Assembly (NCBI GenBank): GCA_003152255.1
Contig: PLZT01000191.1
Coordinates: forward strand, 1-26,960
From: Methylocystaceae bacterium
Lineage (GTDB): Bacteria > Pseudomonadota > Alphaproteobacteria > Rhizobiales > Beijerinckiaceae
Length of the DNA stretch: 26,960 nucleotides
Direction of reading: 5' to 3'
Of the stretch, positions 16,311 through 24,348 are shown piece by piece. The notes under the pieces are model-generated. The model saw only the letters and a list, made by a program, of their open reading frames with translations, was not told where the DNA came from and did not search any database. The position numbers and the translations under genes are program-made. Every line of letters starts with the position of its first letter. Within the stretch, counting starts at the first letter, position 1.

Positions 16311-16859
16311 TCACGCCGCCGGTTCGACCCATTCCTCCCGGAGCCCTACGCGAACACCCTTGCCCATGATATCAAGCAAGACTTCGATTCGCCCCTTATT
16401 GTCCAAGCGGTCCAACACGCCGAGCGCATCGGCGAAGGGCCCGTTGACGAGGCGAACCTTATCTCCCTTACGCAAATCCCGCGCGAAACGAAGGCGCCCC
16501 GCTCGATCCGCGGACATGATCAGCGTTTCCACGACCCCGGCCGTCACCGGCAACGGCCGATCTTGCGCCATGAACAGACTGGACACGCCGATCGTTCCGT
16601 TGACGCTTCGCCACTGATCGTGGTCGAGATCGAGCGCGACAAAAATGTAGCGCGGAAACACCGGCGCGTTGACCTGGCGCATTCGCCGCGCGTGCCGCAC
16701 CGTCTTGACGCGGCGGGGGAGAAAATTACGGAAGCCTTGCGCCGCGAGCCGCATCGCGACAGTCGCTTCCTTACTCGGCAGCGTATGCGCCACATACCAG
16801 CGTTCGCCTGGCCTAAGATCCAGATCGGCGATCGCCTCGCTCGTTCCCCCGGCGCTCAC
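16311..16859 (-). CDS. NusG/RfaH-family transcription elongation factor paralogue
   Basis: 182 residues from a GTG with GGGGAAG about seven bases upstream. Residues about 18-110 form the NGN domain (GERWYVAHTLPSKEATVAMRLAAQGFRNFLPRR, then FPRYIFVALD, the signature of this family). LRKGDKVRLVNGPFADALGVLDRLDNKGRIEVLLDIMG (about 128-165) is a KOW domain. Housekeeping NusG binds RNA polymerase and is normally encoded beside secE/rplK; a copy inside a polysaccharide operon is the hallmark of specialised paralogues (RfaH, UpxY, LoaP) that suppress termination in long surface-polysaccharide operons. Its position before a duplicated hairpin leader supports such a role here, by inference. It may act on its own operon only. 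Confidence 0.9.
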   Translation of the reverse strand: MSAGGTSEAIADLDLRPGERWYVAHTLPSKEATVAMRLAAQGFRNFLPRRVKTVRHARRMRQVNAPVFPRYIFVALDLDHDQWRSVNGTIGVSSLFMAQDRPLPVTAGVVETLIMSADRAGRLRFARDLRKGDKVRLVNGPFADALGVLDRLDNKGRIEVLLDIMGKGVRVGLREEWVEPAA

Positions 16860-17020
16860 GCTACGCTTCCCCCGACACCAAACTGTTTTGTCCGCATGGA
16901 CCTGTCACAACAACGCCACGCCATTGGCGCGAAAATCCGAACTCCAAGGGCTGCTTGCGAAGCTATACAAAGATCGCGGCTAAATAAAGATCGCGACAAA
17001 ATTAACCCCTCTAGATATTG
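16860..17020. other. inter-cistronic gap upstream of the NusG-like gene
   Basis: About 160 bp between the stop of the hypothetical membrane protein and the GTG of the NusG-like gene. Its end near 16990-17030 is AT-rich compared with the surrounding genes and could hold an internal promoter, but I cannot define -35 and -10 elements with confidence. Confidence 0.35.
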
Positions 17021-17698
17021 TTACAATCCCAAGGCGCGCGCCCAGGCTTGATCCTGGGCGCCGCGCGCGGAAATTTGTTGTTTGAGCGCCTGTCGCGTCG
17101 CCTCGGGTTTTTTCGCGATGATCGCTTGCAATTGTTGCGCTTGCGCAGCGTCGAAGCGTCCATTCAGTTCAACCAGCTGATTGACGGCAAGCCGCTGCTC
17201 ATCGCTCGGCAACAATTCCCACAGGCGCACAAGAAACAGCGCGCGAGGGACCATGGTTTCGAATTCGCGCGGCTCTGTCACATTGGACATTCGCAGCGCG
17301 TCGAGAATTTGCCGCGGCGGCGCGCCGCGTCGCCAGCGAGCGATCGCCAGATTGAGCCACAGACGCCCCGCCGTCGGCTTCACCGCCAACAGATAGATGA
17401 GCTCGGGTTCGACGGCGGCGGCGCCCGCCGCCGCCTCGATCATCAGGCCCTTGGCCCGCCGCGACCTGCCCGCCAATCCCGGCGTCGCCGTCCATGCGGC
17501 GACGAGAGGGATTGCTTGCTGGATTTCGCGGCGACGCGCCTCGCGGCCAGCGGCGTCCTCGGCGGCCTCGCTCGCCAATATCGCCCCCGCGGCGGCTTCC
17601 GCGGCTTCGAAACGCAGCAGTTCAACGCCCTTGGCGATCAACGCCAGCGCGACGGCGATCATGACGACAGAGGTTGCGATGGCGCGGGCCGAGGTCAT
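17021..17698 (-). CDS. unrecognised single-pass membrane protein of the polysaccharide operon
   Basis: 225 residues. I do not recognise a named family. The N-terminus (MTSARAIATSVVMIAVALALIAKGVELLRF) is one membrane segment. The rest is Ala-rich and helical, with a Glu/Ala-rich membrane-proximal part (AAEAAAGAILASEAAEDAAGREARRREIQQAI) and a C-terminal Gln-rich helix (RFDAAQAQQLQAIIAKKPEATRQALKQQI). LIYLLAVKPTAGRLWLNLAIARWRRGAP suggests a TPR-like helical hairpin. It starts 11 bp after the Wzc stop, so it is very probably co-transcribed, and GC content and codon use match its neighbours. A periplasmic accessory to the Wzc/Wza complex is a guess from position and topology only. Confidence 0.75.
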   Translation of the reverse strand: MTSARAIATSVVMIAVALALIAKGVELLRFEAAEAAAGAILASEAAEDAAGREARRREIQQAIPLVAAWTATPGLAGRSRRAKGLMIEAAAGAAAVEPELIYLLAVKPTAGRLWLNLAIARWRRGAPPRQILDALRMSNVTEPREFETMVPRALFLVRLWELLPSDEQRLAVNQLVELNGRFDAAQAQQLQAIIAKKPEATRQALKQQISARGAQDQAWARALGL

Positions 17699-17709
17699 CG
17701 TCAGGCGGC

Positions 17710-19935
17710 TCAGTTGCTATAATATTTTTTGTAGTAATGGCCGCTGTATTGGGCATAGGCGCCATAGCGCGGCGTCTTGGCCTCGTCGACCATGGTCAGC
17801 GCGACTCCCGCCAGTTTGTGATTACGCGCGAAAAAGTCGAGGTTGGGGCCGACCATTTCTCGCTTGGTGACTTGCCAGCGAACGACGAACACCACCTTAT
17901 CGACGATAGTGCTCAGCACCCGGGCGTCGATCACCGGCTCGACCGGCGCCGAATCGATGATGATGTAATCGAACGCCTCGCGCAGCTTCTCGACAACCCG
18001 TTTTAGGCGCTCGGAGCCCAAGAGATCCGGCGGATTTTGCGATTTCATGCCGGCCGGAAAAATGGTCAAGCCGTCCTGACGCGAAATGACGTCCTCGAAC
18101 GGAACCGAAGCGGTCAGAAAGTCAACCAACCCGGGCTTGTCCTCCAAGCCAAAGGATTTGCTGAGCGAGGGGTGACGCAAGTCGCAGTCGAGCAGCGCCA
18201 CCCGTTGGCCGGACTTCACCGCCGAGAAGGCGAGGCTTCGCGCCAGCGTTGATTTGCCCTCGCTCGGCATCGACGAGGTGACCAGAATGACCTTGGCGGG
18301 GTTGTCGACGTCGGCCATTTGAATGCCGACGCGGATCGAGCGAACCAGTTCGGCGTAGCGCGACAAAGGTTTGCCGATAAGATAGCGCGCCGGATCGACA
18401 AGCTTGTCGTCGATTTTGCGGTCCTTGTCGGCGAGAAGCGGAATAGAGGCCAAAACGGGATAGCCGAGCTTCTCCTCGAGCTCGCGCGCCGTCGTGAAGC
18501 CGGAGTTGAGCATGTCCAAGGCAACCGAACCGCCGACGCCAAGCAGCAGGCCGACAACGCCGGCCAGCGCTTCAACGAGCCCTTTCTTGGGAAAGGATGG
18601 CGCGCTGGGTTTGGTCGCCGGAGAGATCACGCGCGCTTCGCGCTCCTCGAAGCTGGCTTGTTCGCGGGTGATGTTGGCGCGCGACAGAAAATTGTCGAAC
18701 AACGTCTTATTGGCGGTGTTGAGCCGCTCCAATTCGCGCAGGCGCACGGCGACGCCATTGTCCTGACCAGTTTGCCCGGTGATCTGGCCGAGGCTGGCCT
18801 GCAGCGACTCTTCGCGCGACTTGGCGACGTCGTAATCATTCTTCAAATTGAGCAGGATGCGTTGAACCTCGGCGGAGATGGAGCGGTCGATGTCGCGCCG
18901 CTCGGCCCGCGTGTTGATGACCAGCGGATGCTGCTCGCCATAATGGGCGGAGAGATCGGCTTCCTTGCGCGCGACTTCCGCCTGCTGCGTGCGCAATTGG
19001 TTAATAACGAGCGAACGCACGACATCGGGGATCGCCTGCGCGTTGCCGCCGCGCGCGGTGACCTGAGCCGCCTGCTCATATTTGGCGCGTTTCTCGGCGG
19101 TGTCGGCGCGGGCGGCGATCAGCTTGGCGTTCAGTTCGGAAAGCTGCTGGTCCGAGATGGTGATTTTGTTGTCGCCGCTGCTGGTCGCCTGAAGGTTATG
19201 CTCCTTGCGAAACGCCGCCACCGCTTGTTCCGACTGGCGCAGCTGATCCTGCAAGCCCTCCATGCGCTCGGCGAGCCAGCTCGAGGCGCGTTTGGCCGCG
19301 TCGTAGCGGGCGTCCAATTGGTCGACGACATAGGCGTCGGCGACCGCGTTGGCGAGACGGGTGGCCTTGACCGGATCCTCGGACGTGACGGCGATCGACA
19401 AGACGTAAGTGCGGTTGACGCGGGTCACTTCCAGCGCGTTGCGCAAGCGACCGATCGAACGCAGAACATCGGGCGGAATGGCGCCGTCCGGCTTGGCGAC
19501 GGCGGCCTGCTTGGCCTCCTCCGGCTGGAACAGGTCAGTCAGCAGACTGAAGAGACCGGCGCGAGGCGCCGAGCCGAATTCGGGATCGGCGGTGAGTTTT
19601 TCCTTCTCGACGACCCGCCGCAACAAATTGATCGACTGAATGACCGAAAGCTGACTGTCGACATTGCCGGTCTCGAGATTGAGTTCGGGCATGATGCTTT
19701 CCGCGCCAAAAATCTTCTCCTTGCGCGGCTCAAGCAGCACTTGCGCCGTCGCGGTATAGCGCGGGGCGATCATCAGCATCACCAGAAAGGCCAGCGCCAT
19801 CACGACCGCGGCGGCGGCGAGGATCAATTTCCAGCGCCGCCAAAAAAAATCCTGCAGATGACGCAAATCAATCGCATCGGAACCGTCGTGCCCTTCAGCG
19901 GCCTGCGTAATTTTCAAAGGGATATTTCCATGCAT
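17710..19935 (-). CDS. Wzc/GumC/ExoP-type polysaccharide copolymerase and tyrosine autokinase
   Basis: 741 residues. Residues about 32-55 form the first membrane segment, followed by the Wzz-type start of the periplasmic domain (PRYTATAQVLLEPRKEKIF). A long coiled-coil region (about 200-420) and a second membrane segment (GLVEALAGVVGLLLGVGGSVALDML, about 448-472) follow. The cytoplasmic BY-kinase domain has Walker A (SMPSEGKSTLARSL, about 550-563), Walker A' (VALLDCDLRHPSL, near 583) and Walker B (YIIIDSAPV, near 660). The tail YGAYAQYSGHYYKKYYSN carries seven tyrosines, the expected autophosphorylation cluster. It controls chain length and couples Wzy polymerisation to Wza export across the envelope, cycling by phosphorylation. 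No Wzb-type phosphatase gene is in the window. The ATG at 19935 has GGGAAG upstream. Confidence 0.94.
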   Translation of the reverse strand: MHGNIPLKITQAAEGHDGSDAIDLRHLQDFFWRRWKLILAAAAVVMALAFLVMLMIAPRYTATAQVLLEPRKEKIFGAESIMPELNLETGNVDSQLSVIQSINLLRRVVEKEKLTADPEFGSAPRAGLFSLLTDLFQPEEAKQAAVAKPDGAIPPDVLRSIGRLRNALEVTRVNRTYVLSIAVTSEDPVKATRLANAVADAYVVDQLDARYDAAKRASSWLAERMEGLQDQLRQSEQAVAAFRKEHNLQATSSGDNKITISDQQLSELNAKLIAARADTAEKRAKYEQAAQVTARGGNAQAIPDVVRSLVINQLRTQQAEVARKEADLSAHYGEQHPLVINTRAERRDIDRSISAEVQRILLNLKNDYDVAKSREESLQASLGQITGQTGQDNGVAVRLRELERLNTANKTLFDNFLSRANITREQASFEEREARVISPATKPSAPSFPKKGLVEALAGVVGLLLGVGGSVALDMLNSGFTTARELEEKLGYPVLASIPLLADKDRKIDDKLVDPARYLIGKPLSRYAELVRSIRVGIQMADVDNPAKVILVTSSMPSEGKSTLARSLAFSAVKSGQRVALLDCDLRHPSLSKSFGLEDKPGLVDFLTASVPFEDVISRQDGLTIFPAGMKSQNPPDLLGSERLKRVVEKLREAFDYIIIDSAPVEPVIDARVLSTIVDKVVFVVRWQVTKREMVGPNLDFFARNHKLAGVALTMVDEAKTPRYGAYAQYSGHYYKKYYSN

Positions 19936-20087
19936 TGGCGAATGCTTCCCAAGCTGATGTCCGAGCGTCGCTAGGTAATACAGTTAGCAGCCGTTTAACA
20001 AGCCTTGTTGGCGGAATTGCGACACCGGCGGATTTCACCCCGGCGACCGCGAGGTCGCCGCTCTATTGTTTGGCGACGCAGGCTCGG

Positions 20088-21602
20088 CTATCGATCGGTA
20101 GCGATTTTGCTGCTCCAGGATTGCGCCACGCCGGCGCCAAGCAGCGCGACCCAGGTCAAGGCCACCGCCTCGATTTGCATGCTGAAATCGACGAAGGCGT
20201 GCAGAGCGACGATCACCGTGGCGGCGCTCGCCGCGAGCGGAGCGGTGACGGAATTTCGCCGGGTCAGCGCGGCGAAAACGCAGCGCCCAGCCAGCAGCGC
20301 AATGGCGGCGAGAAAAAGCAACGCCACCGGAACGCCAAGGCCCTGGAGCAACTCGAGATAGCTATTATGCGCCTTGTCCCAAACGCCCAAGAGGTCGATG
20401 GTGTTATCTCGGTACATCGGGAAAATCTCCTGAAAAGTTCCATCGCCGAAGCCGAGCAGCGGCGCGTCGGCGATCGAACGCCAAGTCAAGCCATAGACCG
20501 CCAAGCGATCGTTGGAGGCAAGACCTTGCGCCGTCAGTCGATCGGCGAGAAAATCGCCAAAATTGAAAACGGCCGCGCCAATCGCCAGACCGACCATCAG
20601 CAAGCCAAAACCCGTGGCGGCGGCGTTGTCGCGGCCGCGGACGCCGGCGACCAGCAGGAAGGTCAATAGACCGCCCAGCGTCGCGAAACAGCCGCCGCGC
20701 GAGCCGGTCAGGATTAGAGCTGCTCCGACGATGGAGGCGCAAGCGATCCAGAGCCCGAGCGGACCGACGATCAAGGCGATAAACCGAGCGATTTCGCGGC
20801 CGACGCCGGCGCTTTGCAACCCGCCGCGATGCAAAAACAGGCTCGCGGCGACCGCGAGGGTCGCCGTCAGACCAAGGCCGGCGTAAGTGGCGTAGGAATT
20901 GCGATTGACGAAGCTCGAAGTCACTGAATCCAAATAAGCGGCTTTGTCGAACCAGAGAAGCGTGCGCGGGAATAGGAAAAAAGCGATGACGCCATAGGTT
21001 GCGTAAAACCCGCCAATGATGGCGATCGCCTGCGTCAGGCGGCGCGCTCGCGCCGCCTGGCGGCAGAGTTGCAACGCCAGCCAGAAGGCTAGACCGCAGG
21101 TGACGAAGCGCAGCAGAGCGACGATGGTGTCATCGCGGTTGACGCTGATGGAGCCGGGCAGATCGCTCGCCAGGGTCTCGCGCGCCATCTGCCAGATCGG
21201 GTGCTGATTGCCGGTCGGGACGAAGGAGCTAACTTGAATCAATGACCAGGCGCAAACGCCGGCGAAAGCCAAAGCCGGGAACCAGATGCGGCGCGGCGCC
21301 ACCGGGTGGCGGCGGAGCGTCGCGAGCAAGCCGATTTCGTAGAGCACGGCGAGGCCGCCAAAGCCGACCGCGTTAACGCCCCAGGCCAGCGGTAGATTGG
21401 AGCCGAACCACAACGGCGTCCAGGCCAAAAGCGCGACAAAGCCGACAAACAAAGTCCCGTCGATACGGGCGGCGTATTTCGCGCCAAAGCCGGCGGAGGA
21501 GGGGCGCGTCGTGGCGGCCAATAGCCTGGCCTTAACGTCAGGATCGGCCTCAAGGCCGCTCGCGGCGGCGGGGGGCGCATGGACGGGTCGCGACGAGGTC
21601 AT
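20088..21602 (-). CDS. O-antigen ligase/polymerase family (Wzy_C) membrane protein
   Basis: About 504 residues from an ATG at 21602; an ATG at 21692 gives 30 more residues and cannot be excluded, since neither start has a strong ribosome site. About ten to twelve membrane segments are visible (TLFVGFVALLAWTPLWFG; AVGFGGLAVLYEIGLLATL; LTQAIAIIGGFYATYGVIAFFLF). The large periplasmic loop begins with LTGSRGGCFATLGGLL, a Wzy_C landmark, and holds WRSIADAPLLGFGDGTFQEIFPMYRD followed by WDKAHNSYLELLQGLGV, the conserved H-N-x-Y/F-L motif of this family. Such proteins either polymerise repeat units (Wzy) or ligate polymer to a lipid or protein acceptor. With a second Wzy-like protein at 10280-11665, the work of the two is unclear. 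It sits 150 bp upstream of the Wzc gene. Confidence 0.88.
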   Translation of the reverse strand: MTSSRPVHAPPAAASGLEADPDVKARLLAATTRPSSAGFGAKYAARIDGTLFVGFVALLAWTPLWFGSNLPLAWGVNAVGFGGLAVLYEIGLLATLRRHPVAPRRIWFPALAFAGVCAWSLIQVSSFVPTGNQHPIWQMARETLASDLPGSISVNRDDTIVALLRFVTCGLAFWLALQLCRQAARARRLTQAIAIIGGFYATYGVIAFFLFPRTLLWFDKAAYLDSVTSSFVNRNSYATYAGLGLTATLAVAASLFLHRGGLQSAGVGREIARFIALIVGPLGLWIACASIVGAALILTGSRGGCFATLGGLLTFLLVAGVRGRDNAAATGFGLLMVGLAIGAAVFNFGDFLADRLTAQGLASNDRLAVYGLTWRSIADAPLLGFGDGTFQEIFPMYRDNTIDLLGVWDKAHNSYLELLQGLGVPVALLFLAAIALLAGRCVFAALTRRNSVTAPLAASAATVIVALHAFVDFSMQIEAVALTWVALLGAGVAQSWSSKIATDR

Positions 21603-21692
21603 CTCTGGCGGGCCGCCCGCGCTCGCCGGTGAAGCAGCAACAAAAATATGCGCCAAGATCAGCTCCCTTGCTCGGCATGCGCCAGAAAACAT

Positions 21693-22143
21693 CGAAAAAG
21701 CTCGGCCCTGATGTTAGGCGGCGTCATGGGTTGATCGCGACGACGGAGCCTTCCGCGGGCGTCGCTCCATCTCGGCGGAGCTTGACGCGGAACCAAAAGC
21801 TTTGCGCTGTTGACCCAGCGACGTCGGGGACGCGCCCCACGCCCATGGCGAGTCGCGCGAAGCGCCGCGTGGCGGAGAGGCGTCGCTGAAAATTCGGCGA
21901 AATGTGGCGGGCGCGCCACCACGGGCCGCCGGCGTTTTCGCCAAACCGCGCGGACAGCGACGCCGTCGGCGCGACAGCCGCCGGCGTGGCCGCCCTCGGA
22001 TCCTCGGTAGTTTTTCCCAAGGCTCGCTGGGTCTGGCGGCCCAGTAGGGCGGCGCGCCGCCCTAACGCCGTCGATGCGTGGCGATCGCGGGCGACCGGCA
22101 AATCGCCAAACCCCCGCCAGTTCGGCGACTGGTGTTTTCTGGG
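21693..22143. other. GC-rich inter-cistronic region
   Basis: About 450 bp between the small secreted protein gene and the ligase-family gene. Minus-strand frames are open but Arg/Pro-rich and read as low-complexity translation. The only definite structure is the 20-bp palindrome at 22045-22064. No gene is supported. Confidence 0.5.
22045..22064. repeat. perfect 20-bp GC palindrome
   Basis: TAGGGCGGCG directly followed by its reverse complement CGCCGCCCTA, with no loop. It lies about 80 bp after the stop of the small secreted protein gene. No T-run follows in the direction of transcription, so it is not a clear intrinsic terminator; a binding site or a partial attenuating stem is possible. 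Confidence 0.75.
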
Positions 22144-22656
22144 TCATGCTGGCCGCCGGCTCTGTTGGCGCTCGCGACCGCCGGGGCGGAAGTAACCGAC
22201 CCCGCCGCCGCGGACCCCAGGCCCGCCGCGGCGACCGCTGTCGTTTTGGCTCGCCACCCGGCGGCCGGCGGCATTCTCGAAGGCGCTGGCGCCGCGCGGA
22301 TCCGTGGAATCCGCCGCCCCGCCAAGTTGATTAGCCGCCAGTTGATCGCCGGCCTGGCTCAAGGTTTGTCGCGCTTGCGCCAGCGCTCCAGCGGCGCCCC
22401 GCCGATGGGGCGAGGCGCCTCGGAGCTCGGCGGCAATGTCGGCGGCGAGCCGCGGATGTCGCGCCAATAGCCGGTTGAGCGCCGCGGTCGCTCCGGGTCC
22501 ACCATTGGCGTTTCGCGCGAAGGCGGCCGCGACGCTCGGATCAATCGCCCGCCTCCCGGCGCGCGGCCCCCCATCGTGGGTTGGCCGGGCGAGCCGGGAG
22601 GCCGCCGCGGTCGCCAGCAAAACAGCGCGGCCAATTGTCGCGATTCGCCTCGGCAT
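22144..22656 (-). CDS. small putative secreted protein of the polysaccharide operon
   Basis: 170 residues. The gene is supported by position and initiation signal: its ATG lies 17 bp after the beta-barrel stop and has GGAGA about seven bases upstream. The N-terminus MPRRIATIGRAVLLATAAAS looks like a signal peptide, although the cleavage region (RLARPTHDGG) is unusually basic. The middle (DPSVAAAFARNANGGPGATAALNRLLARHPRLAADIAAEL, then ALAQARQTLSQAGDQLAANQL) resembles small helical secreted proteins that I associate with alphaproteobacterial export loci. The C-terminus is Gly/Arg-rich (SGRRGGPGVRGGGVGYFRPGG). I can name no function. A frameshift near the signal peptide or in the Gly-rich tail is possible. 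Confidence 0.6.
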   Translation of the reverse strand: MPRRIATIGRAVLLATAAASRLARPTHDGGPRAGRRAIDPSVAAAFARNANGGPGATAALNRLLARHPRLAADIAAELRGASPHRRGAAGALAQARQTLSQAGDQLAANQLGGAADSTDPRGASAFENAAGRRVASQNDSGRRGGPGVRGGGVGYFRPGGRERQQSRRPA

Positions 22657-22673
22657 TGATTTCTCCGGTCAAC

Positions 22674-24113
22674 TCAATATTTGTATGTCGCGCCCAAGGA
22701 AAACTGGTTGCGCGTGAAGCTTCCGCCCTCGGCGTTCGACTCGACCTTCACCAGCGAATAATTCAAAGTCGCGAAGAGATTCCTCCAAATTTCATAATTC
22801 ACGGTCGGGCCCGCGCTCCAGCGGTGATCGTGGCGCCCGCCGCTCACATAAACCACGTTGGCGTAACCACCAGTAAGCGAAGCCGTCCACTGCCGGGACA
22901 TCGCGTACAGTACGCTCGTCGTGGCGGCGGTCACATACGCCGCGCTGCCGGTCGGGTTGCCGGAAATCAGAAGGCCGGAGTCCTGATAGGACTCGTCCAA
23001 GCTGGCGCTGATGGTCCAGGCCCTGGTCGGAAACCAGGAAATCTTGCCGCCATAGACCGGGCTCGAAGGCGCGCCAAAAGCCTTGTAATCATAGAGCTGT
23101 TGCTGATAGCCGGCGTAGATTTCACCCTTGAAAAGGCTGAACCGATCGGTGCCCAAGCCGGCGACAACCCGATAGCCTTGGGAATTATAGATCGTGCCGG
23201 CGCTCTGCACATTGGGCGCGAGCAGATTGTAAGTCGTGTCGCCGCTAAAATCATGAATATTCCCCGCGGCCTCCGTGTAGGCGTAAAGCATCGGCATGAT
23301 AGCGTAGCCAAGTCGCCCGGCGACCGTGGTGACCAGATTATCGCGATAGGCTTGATCCTCGGAACCCGATGTGGTGTTAAGAGCGCCAAAAGTCGTCGCG
23401 TAAGCGCTCGCGCTTAGGCCAATGAAAAATCGGTCGAAGGATTTTAGCCCCGACACATATCCGCCGAAGATGTTATATTGCTCCGGACTTGCAATGACGC
23501 CGCTGGTCCCAAAAGGAGTCGTCACGACGCCATTATTATAGATGTCCGTGATGTGATCATACTGGCCGCCGATCGTGAACACAAAATCACGCAGGACCTC
23601 CCACCTGTGGGTAAATCCAACCTGCGCATTGGTCGTATCGGCGCTCGAGCTGGCCGGATAAATATTAAAATCGCCGTTCGCGAAAAGCGTGGTTTGATAA
23701 ATGCCCGTGTCACGGACCGCCACGATGGACGGCCGTAACTTGGAACCGACAGCCGCGACACGATCGGTCGTCGACTGGTAGATGTTGTCGTCGAAAACCG
23801 CGCCGACAAAAAAGCTTGGAAATAACATCCAGCCTTCAAACGGGAGACCTTGATAGTCGCGGACCGGCTTGTCGTTCAAGGTCCGCTGCGACATTGGCGT
23901 CGGCGACAAGAGGCCGGCCGTGTCGTATCCCGTCGGCGGAGCGCCCGCCGTCGGCGGAGCGCCCGCCGTCGGCGGAGCGCCGACGACCTGCGCCGAGGAG
24001 GGAGCGAGCGGAAGAACCGCCGAAACCACCGCAAGGGCCACGACAGCGAAGCCTGACTGCAAATTCGAGGTTCGGGTTACCAAGGCAATCACCTTCTCTC
24101 GCGTTCGACCCAC
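22674..24113 (-). CDS. BBP2-type outer-membrane beta-barrel protein
   Basis: Up to 479 residues from a GTG at 24113. A TTG at 24083, preceded by AAGGTGA, would give a tidier signal peptide (VTRTSNLQSGFAVVALAVVSAVLPLAPSSAQ), so the start is open. After the signal come three GAPPTA repeats, then an extended region (FEGWMLFPSFFVGAVFDDNIYQS) typical of putative beta-barrel porin 2 (PF10082) proteins. Alternating aromatic strands follow (FVFTIGGQYDHITDIYNN; FFIGLSASAYATTFG; RWSAGPTVNYEIWRNLFATLNYSLVKV). The terminal ATYKY with its last aromatic residue is the recognition signal for barrel assembly. It probably works beside the short Wza-type lipoprotein as the outer-membrane exit for the polymer, which is inference from neighbours. 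Confidence 0.87.
   Translation of the reverse strand: MGRTREKVIALVTRTSNLQSGFAVVALAVVSAVLPLAPSSAQVVGAPPTAGAPPTAGAPPTGYDTAGLLSPTPMSQRTLNDKPVRDYQGLPFEGWMLFPSFFVGAVFDDNIYQSTTDRVAAVGSKLRPSIVAVRDTGIYQTTLFANGDFNIYPASSSADTTNAQVGFTHRWEVLRDFVFTIGGQYDHITDIYNNGVVTTPFGTSGVIASPEQYNIFGGYVSGLKSFDRFFIGLSASAYATTFGALNTTSGSEDQAYRDNLVTTVAGRLGYAIMPMLYAYTEAAGNIHDFSGDTTYNLLAPNVQSAGTIYNSQGYRVVAGLGTDRFSLFKGEIYAGYQQQLYDYKAFGAPSSPVYGGKISWFPTRAWTISASLDESYQDSGLLISGNPTGSAAYVTAATTSVLYAMSRQWTASLTGGYANVVYVSGGRHDHRWSAGPTVNYEIWRNLFATLNYSLVKVESNAEGGSFTRNQFSLGATYKY
23932..23985. repeat. three 18-bp tandem repeats inside the beta-barrel gene
   Basis: GTCGGCGGAGCGCCCGCC occurs twice, followed by a third copy differing in its last bases. 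On the minus strand each unit encodes GAPPTA in the linker directly after the signal peptide. Because the unit is a multiple of three, copy-number change would alter linker length without breaking the frame. Confidence 0.85.
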
Positions 24114-24348
24114 GATACCGCGGTCGCCGCGCTAATTCCGATGCCAAAACACATCCAAATCCTAGACGCAACTCGCGGCGTTAGCAACCGCACGCGCGGG
24201 CGCATGGGCGGTTTTGGTTAACGATTCCCAGCCAATGTTGCTTCGCGGCAACAGTCGGACCGGCGCGAGGCCCGCGCCCGACCAGGATGATTGACCGCCT
24301 TCGCCTCCCGCTCGATCGTCGATCCGGATTTCACGGAAGGCTTTTGGT

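Noticed and set aside
18319..19974. 551-codon open frame on the plus strand opposite wzc
   Set aside because: It is the antisense shadow of a GC-rich, strongly supported kinase gene and its translation has no family resemblance. The same holds for the long plus-strand frames at 19935-20669 and 22581-23417.
21659..22147. 162-codon minus-strand frame between the small secreted protein and the ligase gene
   Set aside because: No ribosome site, no signal peptide, Arg/Pro/Ala-rich translation as expected from GC-rich non-coding DNA, and it overlaps the possible longer start of the ligase gene.
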